Shown here: one piece after another, positions 9,018 to 17,473 of the stretch
How positions within the stretch are numbered: position 1 is the first letter of the stretch
How the letters are laid out: every line of letters starts with the position of its first letter
Source: an uncultured Paracoccaceae bacterium
GTDB lineage: Bacteria > Pseudomonadota > Alphaproteobacteria > Rhodobacterales > Rhodobacteraceae
Reading direction: 5' to 3'
Length of the DNA: 64,000 nt
Assembly: GCA_947492475.1 (NCBI GenBank)
Contig: CANLNM010000002.1
Span: 496,001-560,000 of the forward strand
Translations under genes and position numbers: made by a program
The notes under the pieces: generated by a model
What the model saw: the letters and a program-made list of their open reading frames with translations, nothing else
The model's database searches: none
What the model was told of the DNA's origin: nothing

Positions 9018-9101
9018 TATGCAGATGCACATCAGAAGGCGAGATAGGGGGCCACCTTCGGATCATTTTGATCAAGTTGTTTTGTGGGGGTAATGAGTTT
9101 G

Positions 9102-9126
9102 GGCCGTCCTTCGGGGCGGTCTTTTT
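9102..9126 (+). terminator. Plus-strand rho-independent terminator without an obvious gene
   Basis: GGCCGTCC-TTCG-GGGCGGTC followed by TTTTT. Pairing with two G-U wobbles works only for the plus-strand RNA, yet no plus-strand gene lies upstream; the neighbours (DUF1194, ssrA) are on the minus strand. It could end a small RNA starting somewhere after about 9,000. Confidence 0.55.
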
Positions 9127-9144
9127 CTGTTTAAAAACATCGTT

Positions 9145-9500
9145 TTCAATGTGGGAAAGCGCAGGTTTCTGTTGCCAGGTACCTGCAAACCCCGCCTTAC
9201 GCTGCTAGGCGCAAGGGCTTAATTTTCAATGTTTCGCACAGCTTACGCTGCGAGAGCCATTGGAGCTTTGTTGTCATTTGCAACTACTCTAAGTGTACCG
9301 ATAACGGTGGTAACTCACCGAAACAAAGCTAACCCCTTTAGACGTTCGTCGATCCTATTTCGTCCCCATGATCCCCAAATGAAGGATTTTGGTGGAGACG
9401 CCGGGTACCGCCCCCGGGTCCGATCCGCTTATTACGAGCGCGTTTATGTCCATAGTCCCGAAGGACATTCCAAACATAAGGTCTTGCTATCAGGATTGAA
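9145..9500 (-). ncRNA. ssrA: Transfer-messenger RNA, circularly permuted (two-piece) form
   Basis: Reading the minus strand, the acceptor piece comes first and ends ...CGTCTCCACCA at 9390. The coding piece starts GGGGACGAAATAGGATCGACG at 9367. The 7-bp acceptor stem (GGGGACG with CGTCTCC) forms with a G-U wobble at the third pair, the alanine identity element. The tag frame 9281-9243 reads ANDNKAPMALAA then TAA. This order is the permuted layout known from alphaproteobacteria, where a short intervening piece (about 9368-9389) is cut out. Outer ends are estimates. tmRNA rescues stalled ribosomes; the sspB adaptor is encoded nearby. Confidence 0.9.
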
Positions 9501-9597
9501 AGGGGGCCAAGGCAAAATGATCCATTCCGCCCGTGTTTCGTCTATGGGTCGGATAGGGGCCTGCTGTGATACATCGACCGTTTTCCTATGCGCAAAT

Positions 9598-10326
9598 CTA
9601 ACCTTTTTGGGAATGTTCCGCGCGGTGGCGGCCCAATTCTGCGGTGTAATTGGCCAGTTCGATCAGCGCGCTATCGGCGGCGCTTGCGCTTCTTGCTTCG
9701 ATCCCATCGGCAATCGCAATATGAAGCGCAACAATCCGTTCGCGGCTGCGCGCCGTAAAGGTGATCATGTTCATCAATGGCTGCATCGCCTCAACCGCGC
9801 CGGCCAGTTGATATGACAGAACCGGGTTACCGGCCCCATCGACTAAAGCCCGGTGAAATGCCACATCTGAGGCGCAGAAAGCCTCATCCGTCAGGCCGGA
9901 TTGTTGTTGGCGAAAAATTTCGGCACGCATGGTTGCCAGCTGATCGGCATTGCGCCGCTGCGCTGACAATGGGGCACAGGCGCGTTCCAATGAAAACCGC
10001 GCCTCGCAGGCAATTTCAAAGCTGATCGCGTTCATCGATAACAACAAAGTCGACGTTGTAACCTGTTGAGAATACGCGTCTTCGTAAGAAAGCCGATTAA
10101 CAAACGCACCGCCAGTTGCCCCGCGCTGCGTGCGGATCAGGCTTTGGGCAGCCAGACGTTTTAGCGCCTCGCGCACCGTGCTGCGTGACACCGAAAACTG
10201 TTCGGATAATTCAGCTTCGGATGGCAATCTGGCATCCACGATCAGGTCGCCAGAAACGATCGCTTCTCGGATCGAATTTGCGATTTGCGCAGAGAGGTCG
10301 GTGGTCTTTTCGGTGGTTTTTTTCAT
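9598..10326 (-). CDS. GntR-family regulator, FadR/FCD subgroup
   Basis: 242 residues from the ATG at 10326. The N-terminal winged helix (residues 10-75: LPSEAELSEQFSVSRSTVREALKRL) is the GntR DNA-binding domain. The C-terminal helical FCD-type domain (DVAFHRALVDGAGN) would bind a small carboxylate or metal ligand. Two identical ATGTCTGACAT palindromes lie between it and the divergent DUF2182 gene; one of them directly abuts its start codon, so autoregulation and control of the neighbouring operon are likely. The longer open frame (to 10407) runs through both operators and is rejected. Confidence 0.9.
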   Translation of the reverse strand: MKKTTEKTTDLSAQIANSIREAIVSGDLIVDARLPSEAELSEQFSVSRSTVREALKRLAAQSLIRTQRGATGGAFVNRLSYEDAYSQQVTTSTLLLSMNAISFEIACEARFSLERACAPLSAQRRNADQLATMRAEIFRQQQSGLTDEAFCASDVAFHRALVDGAGNPVLSYQLAGAVEAMQPLMNMITFTARSRERIVALHIAIADGIEARSASAADSALIELANYTAELGRHRAEHSQKG

Positions 10327-10337
10327 ATGTCTGACAT
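10327..10337. promoter_or_regulatory. GntR-type operator, copy 1
   Basis: ATGTCTGACAT, a perfect 11-bp palindrome directly against the gntR start codon. An identical copy lies at 10360-10370, with centres 33 bp (about three helical turns) apart. The form fits FadR-subgroup operators (N-GT-N-AC-N). Confidence 0.65.
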
Positions 10338-10359
10338 TTCCTAATTGCCAGAATTTTAA

Positions 10360-10370
10360 ATGTCTGACAT
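10360..10370. promoter_or_regulatory. GntR-type operator, copy 2
   Basis: Second exact copy of ATGTCTGACAT, on the side of the DUF2182 operon. The ATG inside it opens a longer DUF2182 frame, which I consider not to be the real start. Confidence 0.65.
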
Positions 10371-10419
10371 TAATTTCACAAGACCTGAGTCGCACTCGAA
10401 ATCGCAAAAGGCCCCAAAG

Positions 10420-11190
10420 ATGAGAGACGTGATCAATCTGCGCGCCGTTTTGTGGCTTAGCTTCTTTGCCAGCATCCTAGTGGCTTGGGGGGCGGTTTTT
10501 GGCATGATCCGGGCCAGTGGGCTGGATTATTCTGGCCGCAGTTTTTGGGATTTGTGTTTGTCATCCGAGGCCGGGTTTGGCGGATTGACGATCATGTGGA
10601 TGATCATGATGGCCGCGATGATGTTGCCGACCATGGTGCCAACATTGAAGGTCTATGATGATCTGATCACCCGTGGCGCGGGCAGCCGGGGCGGCTGGAT
10701 TGGTGTTTTGGCGGGATATGCGGTGGTCTGGGCTTTGGCGTCAATCGGGTTTGCGGGATTGCAGGTTGCATTGGCGCGGGCAGGGATCACCGATGATCTG
10801 GGGCGCGCCCAATCCATCTGGTTTGCGGTGACATTGCTGATTGTCGCAGGGGCCTATCAACTGAGCCAAACCAAGGCGGCCTGTCAGGATGTATGCCGCA
10901 CGCCGACCATGTACTTTTTGGGTCACTGGCGGGCAGGTGCCACCGGGGGGTTGCGCATGGGCGCAGAGCTGGGATTGGTCTGCGTTGGATGCTGCTGGGC
11001 GATCATGGGTTTGGCCTTTGTCGGGGGCGCCATGAGCCTGATCTGGATGGGGTTGGCGACGGTTTTTATGGTGATTGAAAAACTACCGGATGTTGGGCGC
11101 TTTGCGCGGCAACCTGTTGGTTTTGGACTGATTTTTGTAGGTGTGCTGGTCGCGGCTTTGCACATCACTGAGCACATAATAGGAGGATAA
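10420..11190 (+). CDS. DUF2182 multi-pass membrane protein
   Basis: 256 residues from ATG 10420 (MRDVINLRAV), with an AAAGG site 8 bases upstream; an alternative ATG at 10360 lies within the operator. About six membrane segments. The signature MWMIMMAAMMLPTMVPTL is typical of DUF2182, described as a predicted metal-binding membrane family. Cys-bearing segments (KAACQDVC; CVGCCW) and a C-terminal HITEHIIGG could bind metal. It is followed immediately by the DUF1326 gene, a pairing I know from other proteobacteria. Function unproven. Confidence 0.85.
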   Translation: MRDVINLRAVLWLSFFASILVAWGAVFGMIRASGLDYSGRSFWDLCLSSEAGFGGLTIMWMIMMAAMMLPTMVPTLKVYDDLITRGAGSRGGWIGVLAGYAVVWALASIGFAGLQVALARAGITDDLGRAQSIWFAVTLLIVAGAYQLSQTKAACQDVCRTPTMYFLGHWRAGATGGLRMGAELGLVCVGCCWAIMGLAFVGGAMSLIWMGLATVFMVIEKLPDVGRFARQPVGFGLIFVGVLVAALHITEHIIGG

Positions 11191-11191
11191 C

Positions 11192-11857
11192 ATGTGTGGA
11201 GCTGATATCGTAGAGGCGCATCCAATGCGTCGAACCGCAACGCCAACGGATTGGGCGATCAAGGGCGAGCTGTTTTTGAATTGTTCCTGCACCGTGTTTT
11301 GCCCCTGCGTTGTGTCGCTTGGCCAACATCCCCCAACCGAAGGCTATTGTCAGGCTTGGATGGCCATCGCGATCGACGAAGGTCATTTTGAGGGCGAAAG
11401 CCTGTCAGGTCTGAATGTCGGGCTGATGGTCGACATTCCGGGACGCATGTCCGAAGGCAATTGGAAAGTCGCCGCTTATGTCGACAATCGCGCCAGTGAC
11501 GTGGCCTATGATGGGATTTTAAAAATCTTTAGTGGCCAAGCTGGGGGAACGACGGGTCTGTTTACCATGCTGGTGTCAGAAATCATCGGTGCTGAACGTG
11601 AACAGGTGGAAATCGTGCGCGAAGGCACCAAACGTGGGCTGTATATCGGGCGCAAAATTCAGGGCGAGATTGAAATGATCCCCGGCGCGGATCCTGACAA
11701 ACCCGTCACAATGACCAACACCCAATACTGGATGGGCCCTGATGTGATTGCAGCACGTGGGGTGAAATCCAAGGTGCGTGATTATGGACGGATTTGGGAT
11801 TTTGGCGGTAAGTCAGGCGAAATCTGTTCCATTGATTGGAGCGGCGGCAAAAAATGA
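11192..11857 (+). CDS. DUF1326 protein with Cys-rich motif
   Basis: 221 residues. A strong AGGAGG site lies five bases before the ATG at 11192. Near residue 30 it has LNCSCTVFCPCVVS, a CxCxxxCxC cluster conserved in DUF1326 and likely to bind a soft metal such as copper. A Cys in EGYCQAW follows. No signal peptide or membrane segment is seen, so it is probably cytoplasmic. Only 1 bp separates it from the DUF2182 gene, and its stop overlaps the DinB start. It probably works with the membrane partner in metal handling (inference). Confidence 0.88.
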   Translation: MCGADIVEAHPMRRTATPTDWAIKGELFLNCSCTVFCPCVVSLGQHPPTEGYCQAWMAIAIDEGHFEGESLSGLNVGLMVDIPGRMSEGNWKVAAYVDNRASDVAYDGILKIFSGQAGGTTGLFTMLVSEIIGAEREQVEIVREGTKRGLYIGRKIQGEIEMIPGADPDKPVTMTNTQYWMGPDVIAARGVKSKVRDYGRIWDFGGKSGEICSIDWSGGKK

Positions 11858-12360
11858 TAACGCCCGAATATTGCGTGACTATGGCGTCCTATAATGCGTG
11901 GCAAAACAATCTGTTATGTGGCGCAGTTGATGAATTGTCAGCTGAGGAGCTGAAGGCCGATCGCGGTGCGTTTTTTGGCTCTATCTGGGCGACGCTGAAC
12001 CATTTGATCTGGGTGGATCATCTGTGGATTTCACGCTTTGACGGGGGCAGCGCACCCATTGGTGGCATCAAAGAGGGGCTGAACTACGCCACTGATGCGG
12101 CCGATTGGCGGATCAAACGGCGCGACATGGATGCACGGATTTCGGATTGGGCCAATCAGGTGACTTTGGCGGGTTTGACGGGGGATCTGGTGACTCAGTC
12201 TAAAATAATGGGCCGTGACATCACAAAATCCAAGGCGCTGTGCGTCACGCATTTCTTTAATCACCAGACCCATCACCGGGGGCAAATCCACGCCATGATG
12301 ACCCAAACCGGTCAGGATGGGGCACCATCTGATTTGTTTTTCATGGCAGAGCTATCTTGA
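11854..12360 (+). CDS. DinB-family protein
   Basis: 168 residues; the start codon overlaps the DUF1326 stop (ATGA at 11854-11857). The four-helix DinB fold shows its metal ligands: His in FGSIWATLNHLIWVDHLW (near residue 49) and the paired His of FFNHQTHHRGQIH (near residue 137). Such proteins bind divalent metal and include thiol-dependent S-transferases. Coupling to the two metal-related genes upstream supports a shared task. The exact reaction is unknown. Confidence 0.85.
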   Translation: MITPEYCVTMASYNAWQNNLLCGAVDELSAEELKADRGAFFGSIWATLNHLIWVDHLWISRFDGGSAPIGGIKEGLNYATDAADWRIKRRDMDARISDWANQVTLAGLTGDLVTQSKIMGRDITKSKALCVTHFFNHQTHHRGQIHAMMTQTGQDGAPSDLFFMAELS

Positions 12361-12425
12361 TTCAGCGTTTTTATCCAAGGGATTAACGCGTGAATCTAAA
12401 GTAAATCCACATAAGGAGAACATCA

Positions 12426-13418
12426 ATGTTCAAAGCATTGTTGGTAGAAAAGAACGACGACGGAAAAACGCAGGCTTCGGTTCAGGACATCGACGAAAGC
12501 GCACTGCCCGAAGGCGACGTTTTGGTAAATGTCGAATATTCGACTGTGAACTACAAAGACGGGTTATGCATCGGGCCGGGCGGCGGGTTGGTGCGCAATT
12601 ATCCCCATATTCCGGGCATTGATTTTGCCGGGACCGTCGATACTTCGGATGATCCACGTTACAAACCCGGCGACAAGGTCGTCCTGACGGGCTGGCGCGT
12701 CGGAGAAGCCCATTGGGGCGGCTATGGACAAAAAGCGCGCGTCAAAGCCGATTGGCTGGTACCATTGCCGGCGGGGTTGGACACACGGTCTGCAATGGCA
12801 GTTGGCACGGCTGGTTTCACGGCGATGTTGGCTGTTATGGCACTCGAAGATCATGGGCTAACCCCCGAAAAAGGAGAGGTTTTAGTGACCGGTGCGGCCG
12901 GTGGCGTTGGCTCGGTTGCCACCGCTATATTGGCGCATTTGGGCTATCAGGTTGCCGGTGTTACGGGCCGTCCGGAACAGGGTGAATATTTGACCCAATT
13001 GGGTGCAAGCCGTGTTGTTGCGCGTGAGGAATTGAACGAAACCACCAAACGTCCACTAGAGGCGGAAACCTGGGCGGGCTGCGTTGATGCGGTTGGCGGG
13101 GCGATGTTGGCGCGGGTTTTGGGCCAGATGAAATATGGCGCATCCGTTTCGGCCGTTGGTTTGGCTGGGGGCGCTGGCCTACCTGCCACGGTCATTCCGT
13201 TCCTGCTGCGTGGGGTCAATTTGTTGGGCATCGACAGCGTGATGCAACCATATGACAACCGTTTGCGGGCGTGGGAACGCATTGCGTCGGACCTGCCCAT
13301 GGACAAATTGGAGGCAATGATCGTGCCGGCAACATTGGCTGATCTGCCCAAACTGGGTGCGGATATTTTGCAGGGCCAAGTGCGCGGTCGGGTTGTTGTA
13401 AACGTCGCAGACGCCTAA
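12426..13418 (+). CDS. acuI: AcuI/YhdH-family NADPH-dependent reductase
   Basis: 330 residues of the zinc-free medium-chain dehydrogenase superfamily. NYKDGLCI near residue 40 and the Rossmann motif VTGAAGGVGSVA near residue 156 are typical of the YhdH/AcuI group. In Roseobacters AcuI reduces toxic acryloyl-CoA to propionyl-CoA during DMSP breakdown. No DMSP genes (dmd, ddd) are visible here, so this role is inferred from family alone. A 14-bp-stem hairpin follows the stop. Confidence 0.85.
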   Translation: MFKALLVEKNDDGKTQASVQDIDESALPEGDVLVNVEYSTVNYKDGLCIGPGGGLVRNYPHIPGIDFAGTVDTSDDPRYKPGDKVVLTGWRVGEAHWGGYGQKARVKADWLVPLPAGLDTRSAMAVGTAGFTAMLAVMALEDHGLTPEKGEVLVTGAAGGVGSVATAILAHLGYQVAGVTGRPEQGEYLTQLGASRVVAREELNETTKRPLEAETWAGCVDAVGGAMLARVLGQMKYGASVSAVGLAGGAGLPATVIPFLLRGVNLLGIDSVMQPYDNRLRAWERIASDLPMDKLEAMIVPATLADLPKLGADILQGQVRGRVVVNVADA

Positions 13419-13422
13419 AAAT

Positions 13423-13467
13423 AATCAGGCCCCATGGGGACATGTATGTGGCGCATGGGGCCTGATT
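13423..13467 (+). terminator. Long hairpin after acuI
   Basis: AATCAGGCCCCATG (13423-13436) pairs perfectly with CATGGGGCCTGATT (13454-13467) around a 17-base loop. The T-run is weak (TTCC), but position and stem strength make a terminator likely. Confidence 0.6.
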
Positions 13468-13590
13468 TCCTATCCTTTTGAACAAACATGACCATTCTCA
13501 TTCCAAAAAATTCGCCCGCGTAGGATATATTGGCAGGGCAGCCCGCCTGTGAACAATGGGCGTGTGCGAGGTAGAATTGGGAGGTCAGAA

Positions 13591-14802
13591 ATGGTCCTGT
13601 ATTCAACCCGTCGGCAGGCCAATCTGCCGCGATATTTTGGTCAGGTGTTCGACATTTGCAAACAGATGCAACACGGGCAATTGGACTTTGTTTTGCCAGA
13701 CGGTCGACGGTTTCGCGCGACTGGAAAACAGCCGGGCCACCATGCGGCGTTGCTTGTTCATGACCCGGATATTTTTGCACGATTGATTCGCGAAGGCGAT
13801 TTGGGATTTTGCGAAGCCTATGTTGATGGGGGCTGGTCATCGCCCGATTTGATGGCGTTTCACGATTTACTGCATCAGGACAATCAGGCCGTTTATGATG
13901 GTTTTCCGGGGCAGGCTGTGTTGCGATGCTACGAAAGGTTGCGCCACGCATTGAGGTCAAATTCCAAATCCCAAGCGCGCAAAAACATCCATCATCACTA
14001 TGATCTGGGCAACGCGTTTTATGAGCTTTGGCTGGATCGATCGATGACCTATTCCAGTGCCCTGTTCAAAAGAAAAAACGACAGTTTAGAAACCGCTCAG
14101 CGGCGTAAATATGCATCGATTGTGGATCAGATGGGGGTGCAACCGGGGGATCATATACTTGAAATTGGCTGTGGTTGGGGTGGATTTGCGGAATATGCCG
14201 TCAAAGAACGCGGGTTACGTGTCACCGCATTAACCATCAGTCAGGAACAGTTTAACTTCGCCATGGAACGCTTTGAAAAAAATAACTTATTGGGGGCGGT
14301 TGAGGTGAAAATGCGGGACTATCGCGATGAAACCGGGCTGTATGACGGGGTCGCAAGCATCGAAATGTTCGAAGCGGTCGGTCAAAAATACTGGCCCGTT
14401 TATTTCCAAAGCGTTCGGGATCGGTTGAAGCCCGGTGCAAAAGGCACGTTTCAGATCATCACTATAGAAGACAAGCGTTGGGACCTTTATCAAAAGGGGG
14501 TGGATTTCATCCAGAAATACATCTTTCCTGGGGGGATGTTGGTGTCACCTATGGCACTGCGCCGCGAAATCGAACGGGCAGGCTTAAATGTCGCGCAATC
14601 CATCGAATTCGGCGAAAGTTACAGCCGCACATTGCGCCATTGGCACGCGGTTTTTAACGCCCGTTGGGAAGACGTGGCGCAAATGGGATTTGATGAACGG
14701 TTCCGCCGCATGTGGAACTTTTACCTCTGCTCTTGCGCGGGGGCGTTTCATGGCGGAAACTGTGACGTGACACAGATCACGGTGCAAAAACCCATCCAAT
14801 AG
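13591..14802 (+). CDS. cfa: Cyclopropane-fatty-acyl-phospholipid synthase
   Basis: 403 residues from ATG 13591, chosen for the GGGAGG site six bases upstream. The protein transfers a methylene from SAM to unsaturated acyl chains of membrane lipids. SAM motif I is ILEIGCGWGGFAEYA near residue 190. HHHYDLGNAFYELWLD near residue 135 and the QKYIFPGG segment near residue 310 are family hallmarks. First of a series of plus-strand genes leading into the tellurite locus. Confidence 0.93.
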   Translation: MVLYSTRRQANLPRYFGQVFDICKQMQHGQLDFVLPDGRRFRATGKQPGHHAALLVHDPDIFARLIREGDLGFCEAYVDGGWSSPDLMAFHDLLHQDNQAVYDGFPGQAVLRCYERLRHALRSNSKSQARKNIHHHYDLGNAFYELWLDRSMTYSSALFKRKNDSLETAQRRKYASIVDQMGVQPGDHILEIGCGWGGFAEYAVKERGLRVTALTISQEQFNFAMERFEKNNLLGAVEVKMRDYRDETGLYDGVASIEMFEAVGQKYWPVYFQSVRDRLKPGAKGTFQIITIEDKRWDLYQKGVDFIQKYIFPGGMLVSPMALRREIERAGLNVAQSIEFGESYSRTLRHWHAVFNARWEDVAQMGFDERFRRMWNFYLCSCAGAFHGGNCDVTQITVQKPIQ

Positions 14803-14827
14803 GGCGCATCATCCAAGGAGCAGTGAG

Positions 14828-15268
14828 ATGCCAACATTTGCCAGATTGATGGCTGCAATCCTATTTGCAGCCCTTGCCGCGTATGTTTCCGAGTTGACCA
14901 AACCCCTGTACCCACCAGAACGTCAGTTGAATTTCTATACTGAATTCAACGCGTTCTGCGGTTTGATAGTCGGTTGGCGCGTCGCAGGAAGCCGCGCTGG
15001 CATCGGGATTTCCGGCGCGATTGGCTATGGGTTAACGGCGGCGGTCGCCGTGTTTATCACCGCGTTGTTTTTCCAGTGCGCCTATGAAATGGTCATGCGA
15101 TCCCTGCAAAAACAATATGACACCGCCCCAGAAGCCGTGATCGGCGTGTTTGAGCTGATGTATGAATACGGGATCTTCCTTTCGACGGTTCAGGTCTGGG
15201 CTGTGACGCTGGTTGGTGGTATTCTGGCCGGGATTTTAACCGAGCTTGTCTCACGGCGTTTCGATTGA
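14828..15268 (+). CDS. trgA: TrgA-type membrane protein, tellurite resistance locus
   Basis: 146 residues with about four hydrophobic segments. The order trgA-trgB-cysK is the arrangement of the trgAB-cysK locus known to raise tellurite resistance in Rhodobacter sphaeroides. RBS AAGGAG is well placed. The biochemical role is not established. Ends 4 bp before the next start codon, so co-transcription is likely. Confidence 0.82.
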   Translation: MPTFARLMAAILFAALAAYVSELTKPLYPPERQLNFYTEFNAFCGLIVGWRVAGSRAGIGISGAIGYGLTAAVAVFITALFFQCAYEMVMRSLQKQYDTAPEAVIGVFELMYEYGIFLSTVQVWAVTLVGGILAGILTELVSRRFD

Positions 15269-15272
15269 CCTT

Positions 15273-16391
15273 ATGACCCCTTTGTTTATTTACGGCACCC
15301 TGTGCCATCTTCCGTTGCTGCATGTGGTTTTGGGCCGCACAGATGTCAAAACCCGCGCCGATACATTGCCTGATCATGGGGTGTATTGGGTCAAAGACGA
15401 AGCGTTCCCCATGATTGAGCGTGACGTGAACAAGTCCGCGCAAGGTCTTGTTTTGCATGACTTATCAGAGACAGACATCGCCCGGCTCAATTTCTATGAA
15501 TCTGGGTTTGACTATGATTTGAAACATGTCGACCTTGCGGATGGGACGGCGGTTCAGGTCTATTTCCCGCAAAAGTTGGATTATCCCAAAGGGGCCGATT
15601 GGAACATTTCAGACTGGGCCAAAATTCATGGGGATTTGGTGGTGGAAACGGCGCAATTGGTCATGGGTTATTTCAACAAAGTTGGTGAAAAATACATGTC
15701 CGAAAACAATCAGAACGGCATCACACAGAGCCGGGCTTGGAACCGTATTCTGGCGCGTGATACGGCGCCAACCGATCTGCGCCGCAACGTGCCCGAGGCT
15801 GATATGACAATCACACCGCGGGACGGGGGCTTTGACGGTTTTTTTCAATTGAAACCGGTGACGTTGAAACATCGCAAGCTGAACGGCGACTGGAGTCCGG
15901 AAATGCCGCGCGAAGTGTTCATCGGCTATGATGCCGCGCTGGTTTTGCCCTATGATCCGGTGCGTGACCAAGTGTTGATGGTTGAACAATTGCGGCTTGC
16001 GCCAAAATTGCGCGGGGATCTGGGGGTCAGTTTGCTGGAACCCATCGCCGGTATGGTTGACGCATCCGAAGCGCCAGAAACCGCCGCGCGCCGCGAAGCA
16101 GAAGAAGAGGCGGGATTGACGCTAACGGATCTGGAATTGATCACCCGCAGCTATCCCGCGCCGGGCTATGTGACCGAATTTCACCATTGTTATCTGGCGC
16201 TTGCATCCCTTGAGGGGCGCGATGGTCATATTGGTGGCGCGGTTGAGGAAAACGAAGACATCCGGGTTCATGTTCTATCATTTGACCGCGCCATGCAGCT
16301 CTGTGACAGTGGCGAAATCAACGTCGGCCCGCTGTTTATGATGCTGATGTGGCTGGCACGACATCGTGATCGTTTGCGCGCAACCGCTTGA
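15273..16391 (+). CDS. trgB: TrgB: GGCT-like domain fused to NUDIX hydrolase
   Basis: 372 residues from ATG 15273. The N-terminal part (MTPLFIYGTLC, residues 1-140) looks like a gamma-glutamylcyclotransferase/AIG2 fold with its YGTL motif. The C-terminal part has a full NUDIX box, G-x5-E-x7-REAEEEAGL, near residues 258-280, as in ADP-ribose pyrophosphatases. The middle gene of the trgA-trgB-cysK set. NUDIX action on a nucleoside diphosphate is expected; how this helps against tellurite is not known. A GTG-type start further upstream would overlap trgA and is less likely. Confidence 0.85.
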   Translation: MTPLFIYGTLCHLPLLHVVLGRTDVKTRADTLPDHGVYWVKDEAFPMIERDVNKSAQGLVLHDLSETDIARLNFYESGFDYDLKHVDLADGTAVQVYFPQKLDYPKGADWNISDWAKIHGDLVVETAQLVMGYFNKVGEKYMSENNQNGITQSRAWNRILARDTAPTDLRRNVPEADMTITPRDGGFDGFFQLKPVTLKHRKLNGDWSPEMPREVFIGYDAALVLPYDPVRDQVLMVEQLRLAPKLRGDLGVSLLEPIAGMVDASEAPETAARREAEEEAGLTLTDLELITRSYPAPGYVTEFHHCYLALASLEGRDGHIGGAVEENEDIRVHVLSFDRAMQLCDSGEINVGPLFMMLMWLARHRDRLRATA

Positions 16392-16444
16392 GTTCGCAGC
16401 CATCCGCACCTACACCTAGTGAACCACATCAAAAGGTCGCAACA

Positions 16445-17473
16445 ATGTCCATAAAATCCGATTTGGCCGATACAATCGGCAACACTCCTTTGATCCAGCT
16501 GCGCGCAGCATCCGAGGCCACCGGCTGTACCATTTTGGGCAAAGCGGAATTTATGAATCCGGGCCAATCGGTCAAAGACCGCGCCGCGCTTTATATCATC
16601 AAAGACGCGGTTGAACGCGGCGACTTGAAACCCGGCGGCACCATCGTCGAAGGCACGGCCGGCAATACCGGCATCGGGCTGGCCTTGGTTGGGGCGTCGA
16701 TGGGGTTCAAAACCGTGATTGTGATCCCCGAAACCCAGTCCCAAGAGAAAAAGGATATGATCCGCTTGGCCGGGGCTGAATTGGTTCAGGTGCCCGCAGC
16801 GCCCTATTCCAACCCGAACAATTACGTGCGCTATTCCGGCCGTTTGGCGGAAAAACTGGCGCGCGAATCCAACAAAGGCGTGATCTGGGCCAACCAGTTT
16901 GACAATATCGCCAACCGTCAGGCGCATATCGAAACCACAGGTCCCGAAATCTGGGAACAAACCGACGGCAAGGTCGATGGGTTTGTCTGCGCGGTTGGAT
17001 CGGGCGGGACCTTGGCCGGTGTTGGCGCCGCGTTGCAGCCCAAAGGCGTCAAAGTGGCGCTCGCCGATCCAGAAGGCTCTGGCATGTACAAATTGTACAC
17101 CGGTGACGAAAACCCCGGCAATTCCATCACCGAAGGCATCGGGCAGGGGCGGATCACCGCCAACCTCGAAGGGTTTACGCCGGATATGAAATTCCGCATT
17201 CCCGACGCAGAAAGCCTGCCGGTTGTGTTTGATCTGTTAAAGGATGAAGGCCTGTGTTTGGGCGGATCATCCGGCGTGAACGTCGCAGGCGCGATCCGCA
17301 TGGCGCGTGAAATGGGGCCGGGCCACACGATTGTCACGGTGCTGTGCGACTATGGCACCCGGTATCAATCCAAGCTGTTCAACCCCGATTTCTTGCGCAG
17401 CAAAGAACTCCCGGTGCCAAGCTGGCTGGAAACCGGTCCTCAGAGCATCCCGGGCGTGTTTGAAGACGTATGA
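16445..17473 (+). CDS. cysK: Cysteine synthase A
   Basis: 342 residues from ATG 16445 (MSIKSDLADTIGNTP). PLP enzyme that makes cysteine from O-acetylserine and sulfide. The PLP lysine lies in NPGQSVKDRAA (near residue 43) and the phosphate-binding loop is EGTAGNTGIG (near 72). GSGGTLAGVG is a third conserved loop. Within the trg locus it supplies thiols, which fits tellurite tolerance. The open frame extends upstream from a TTG without a ribosome site; I did not use it. The stop overlaps the next start (ATGA). Confidence 0.95.
   Translation: MSIKSDLADTIGNTPLIQLRAASEATGCTILGKAEFMNPGQSVKDRAALYIIKDAVERGDLKPGGTIVEGTAGNTGIGLALVGASMGFKTVIVIPETQSQEKKDMIRLAGAELVQVPAAPYSNPNNYVRYSGRLAEKLARESNKGVIWANQFDNIANRQAHIETTGPEIWEQTDGKVDGFVCAVGSGGTLAGVGAALQPKGVKVALADPEGSGMYKLYTGDENPGNSITEGIGQGRITANLEGFTPDMKFRIPDAESLPVVFDLLKDEGLCLGGSSGVNVAGAIRMAREMGPGHTIVTVLCDYGTRYQSKLFNPDFLRSKELPVPSWLETGPQSIPGVFEDV

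Noticed and set aside
9229-9816. 195-residue plus-strand open frame
   Set aside because: It runs antisense through the tmRNA gene and into gntR; no domain, no ribosome site.
10360-10419. Longer start for the DUF2182 gene
   Set aside because: The ATG lies inside the GntR operator and lacks a ribosome site; ATG 10420 sits just before the first helix and has AAAGG upstream.
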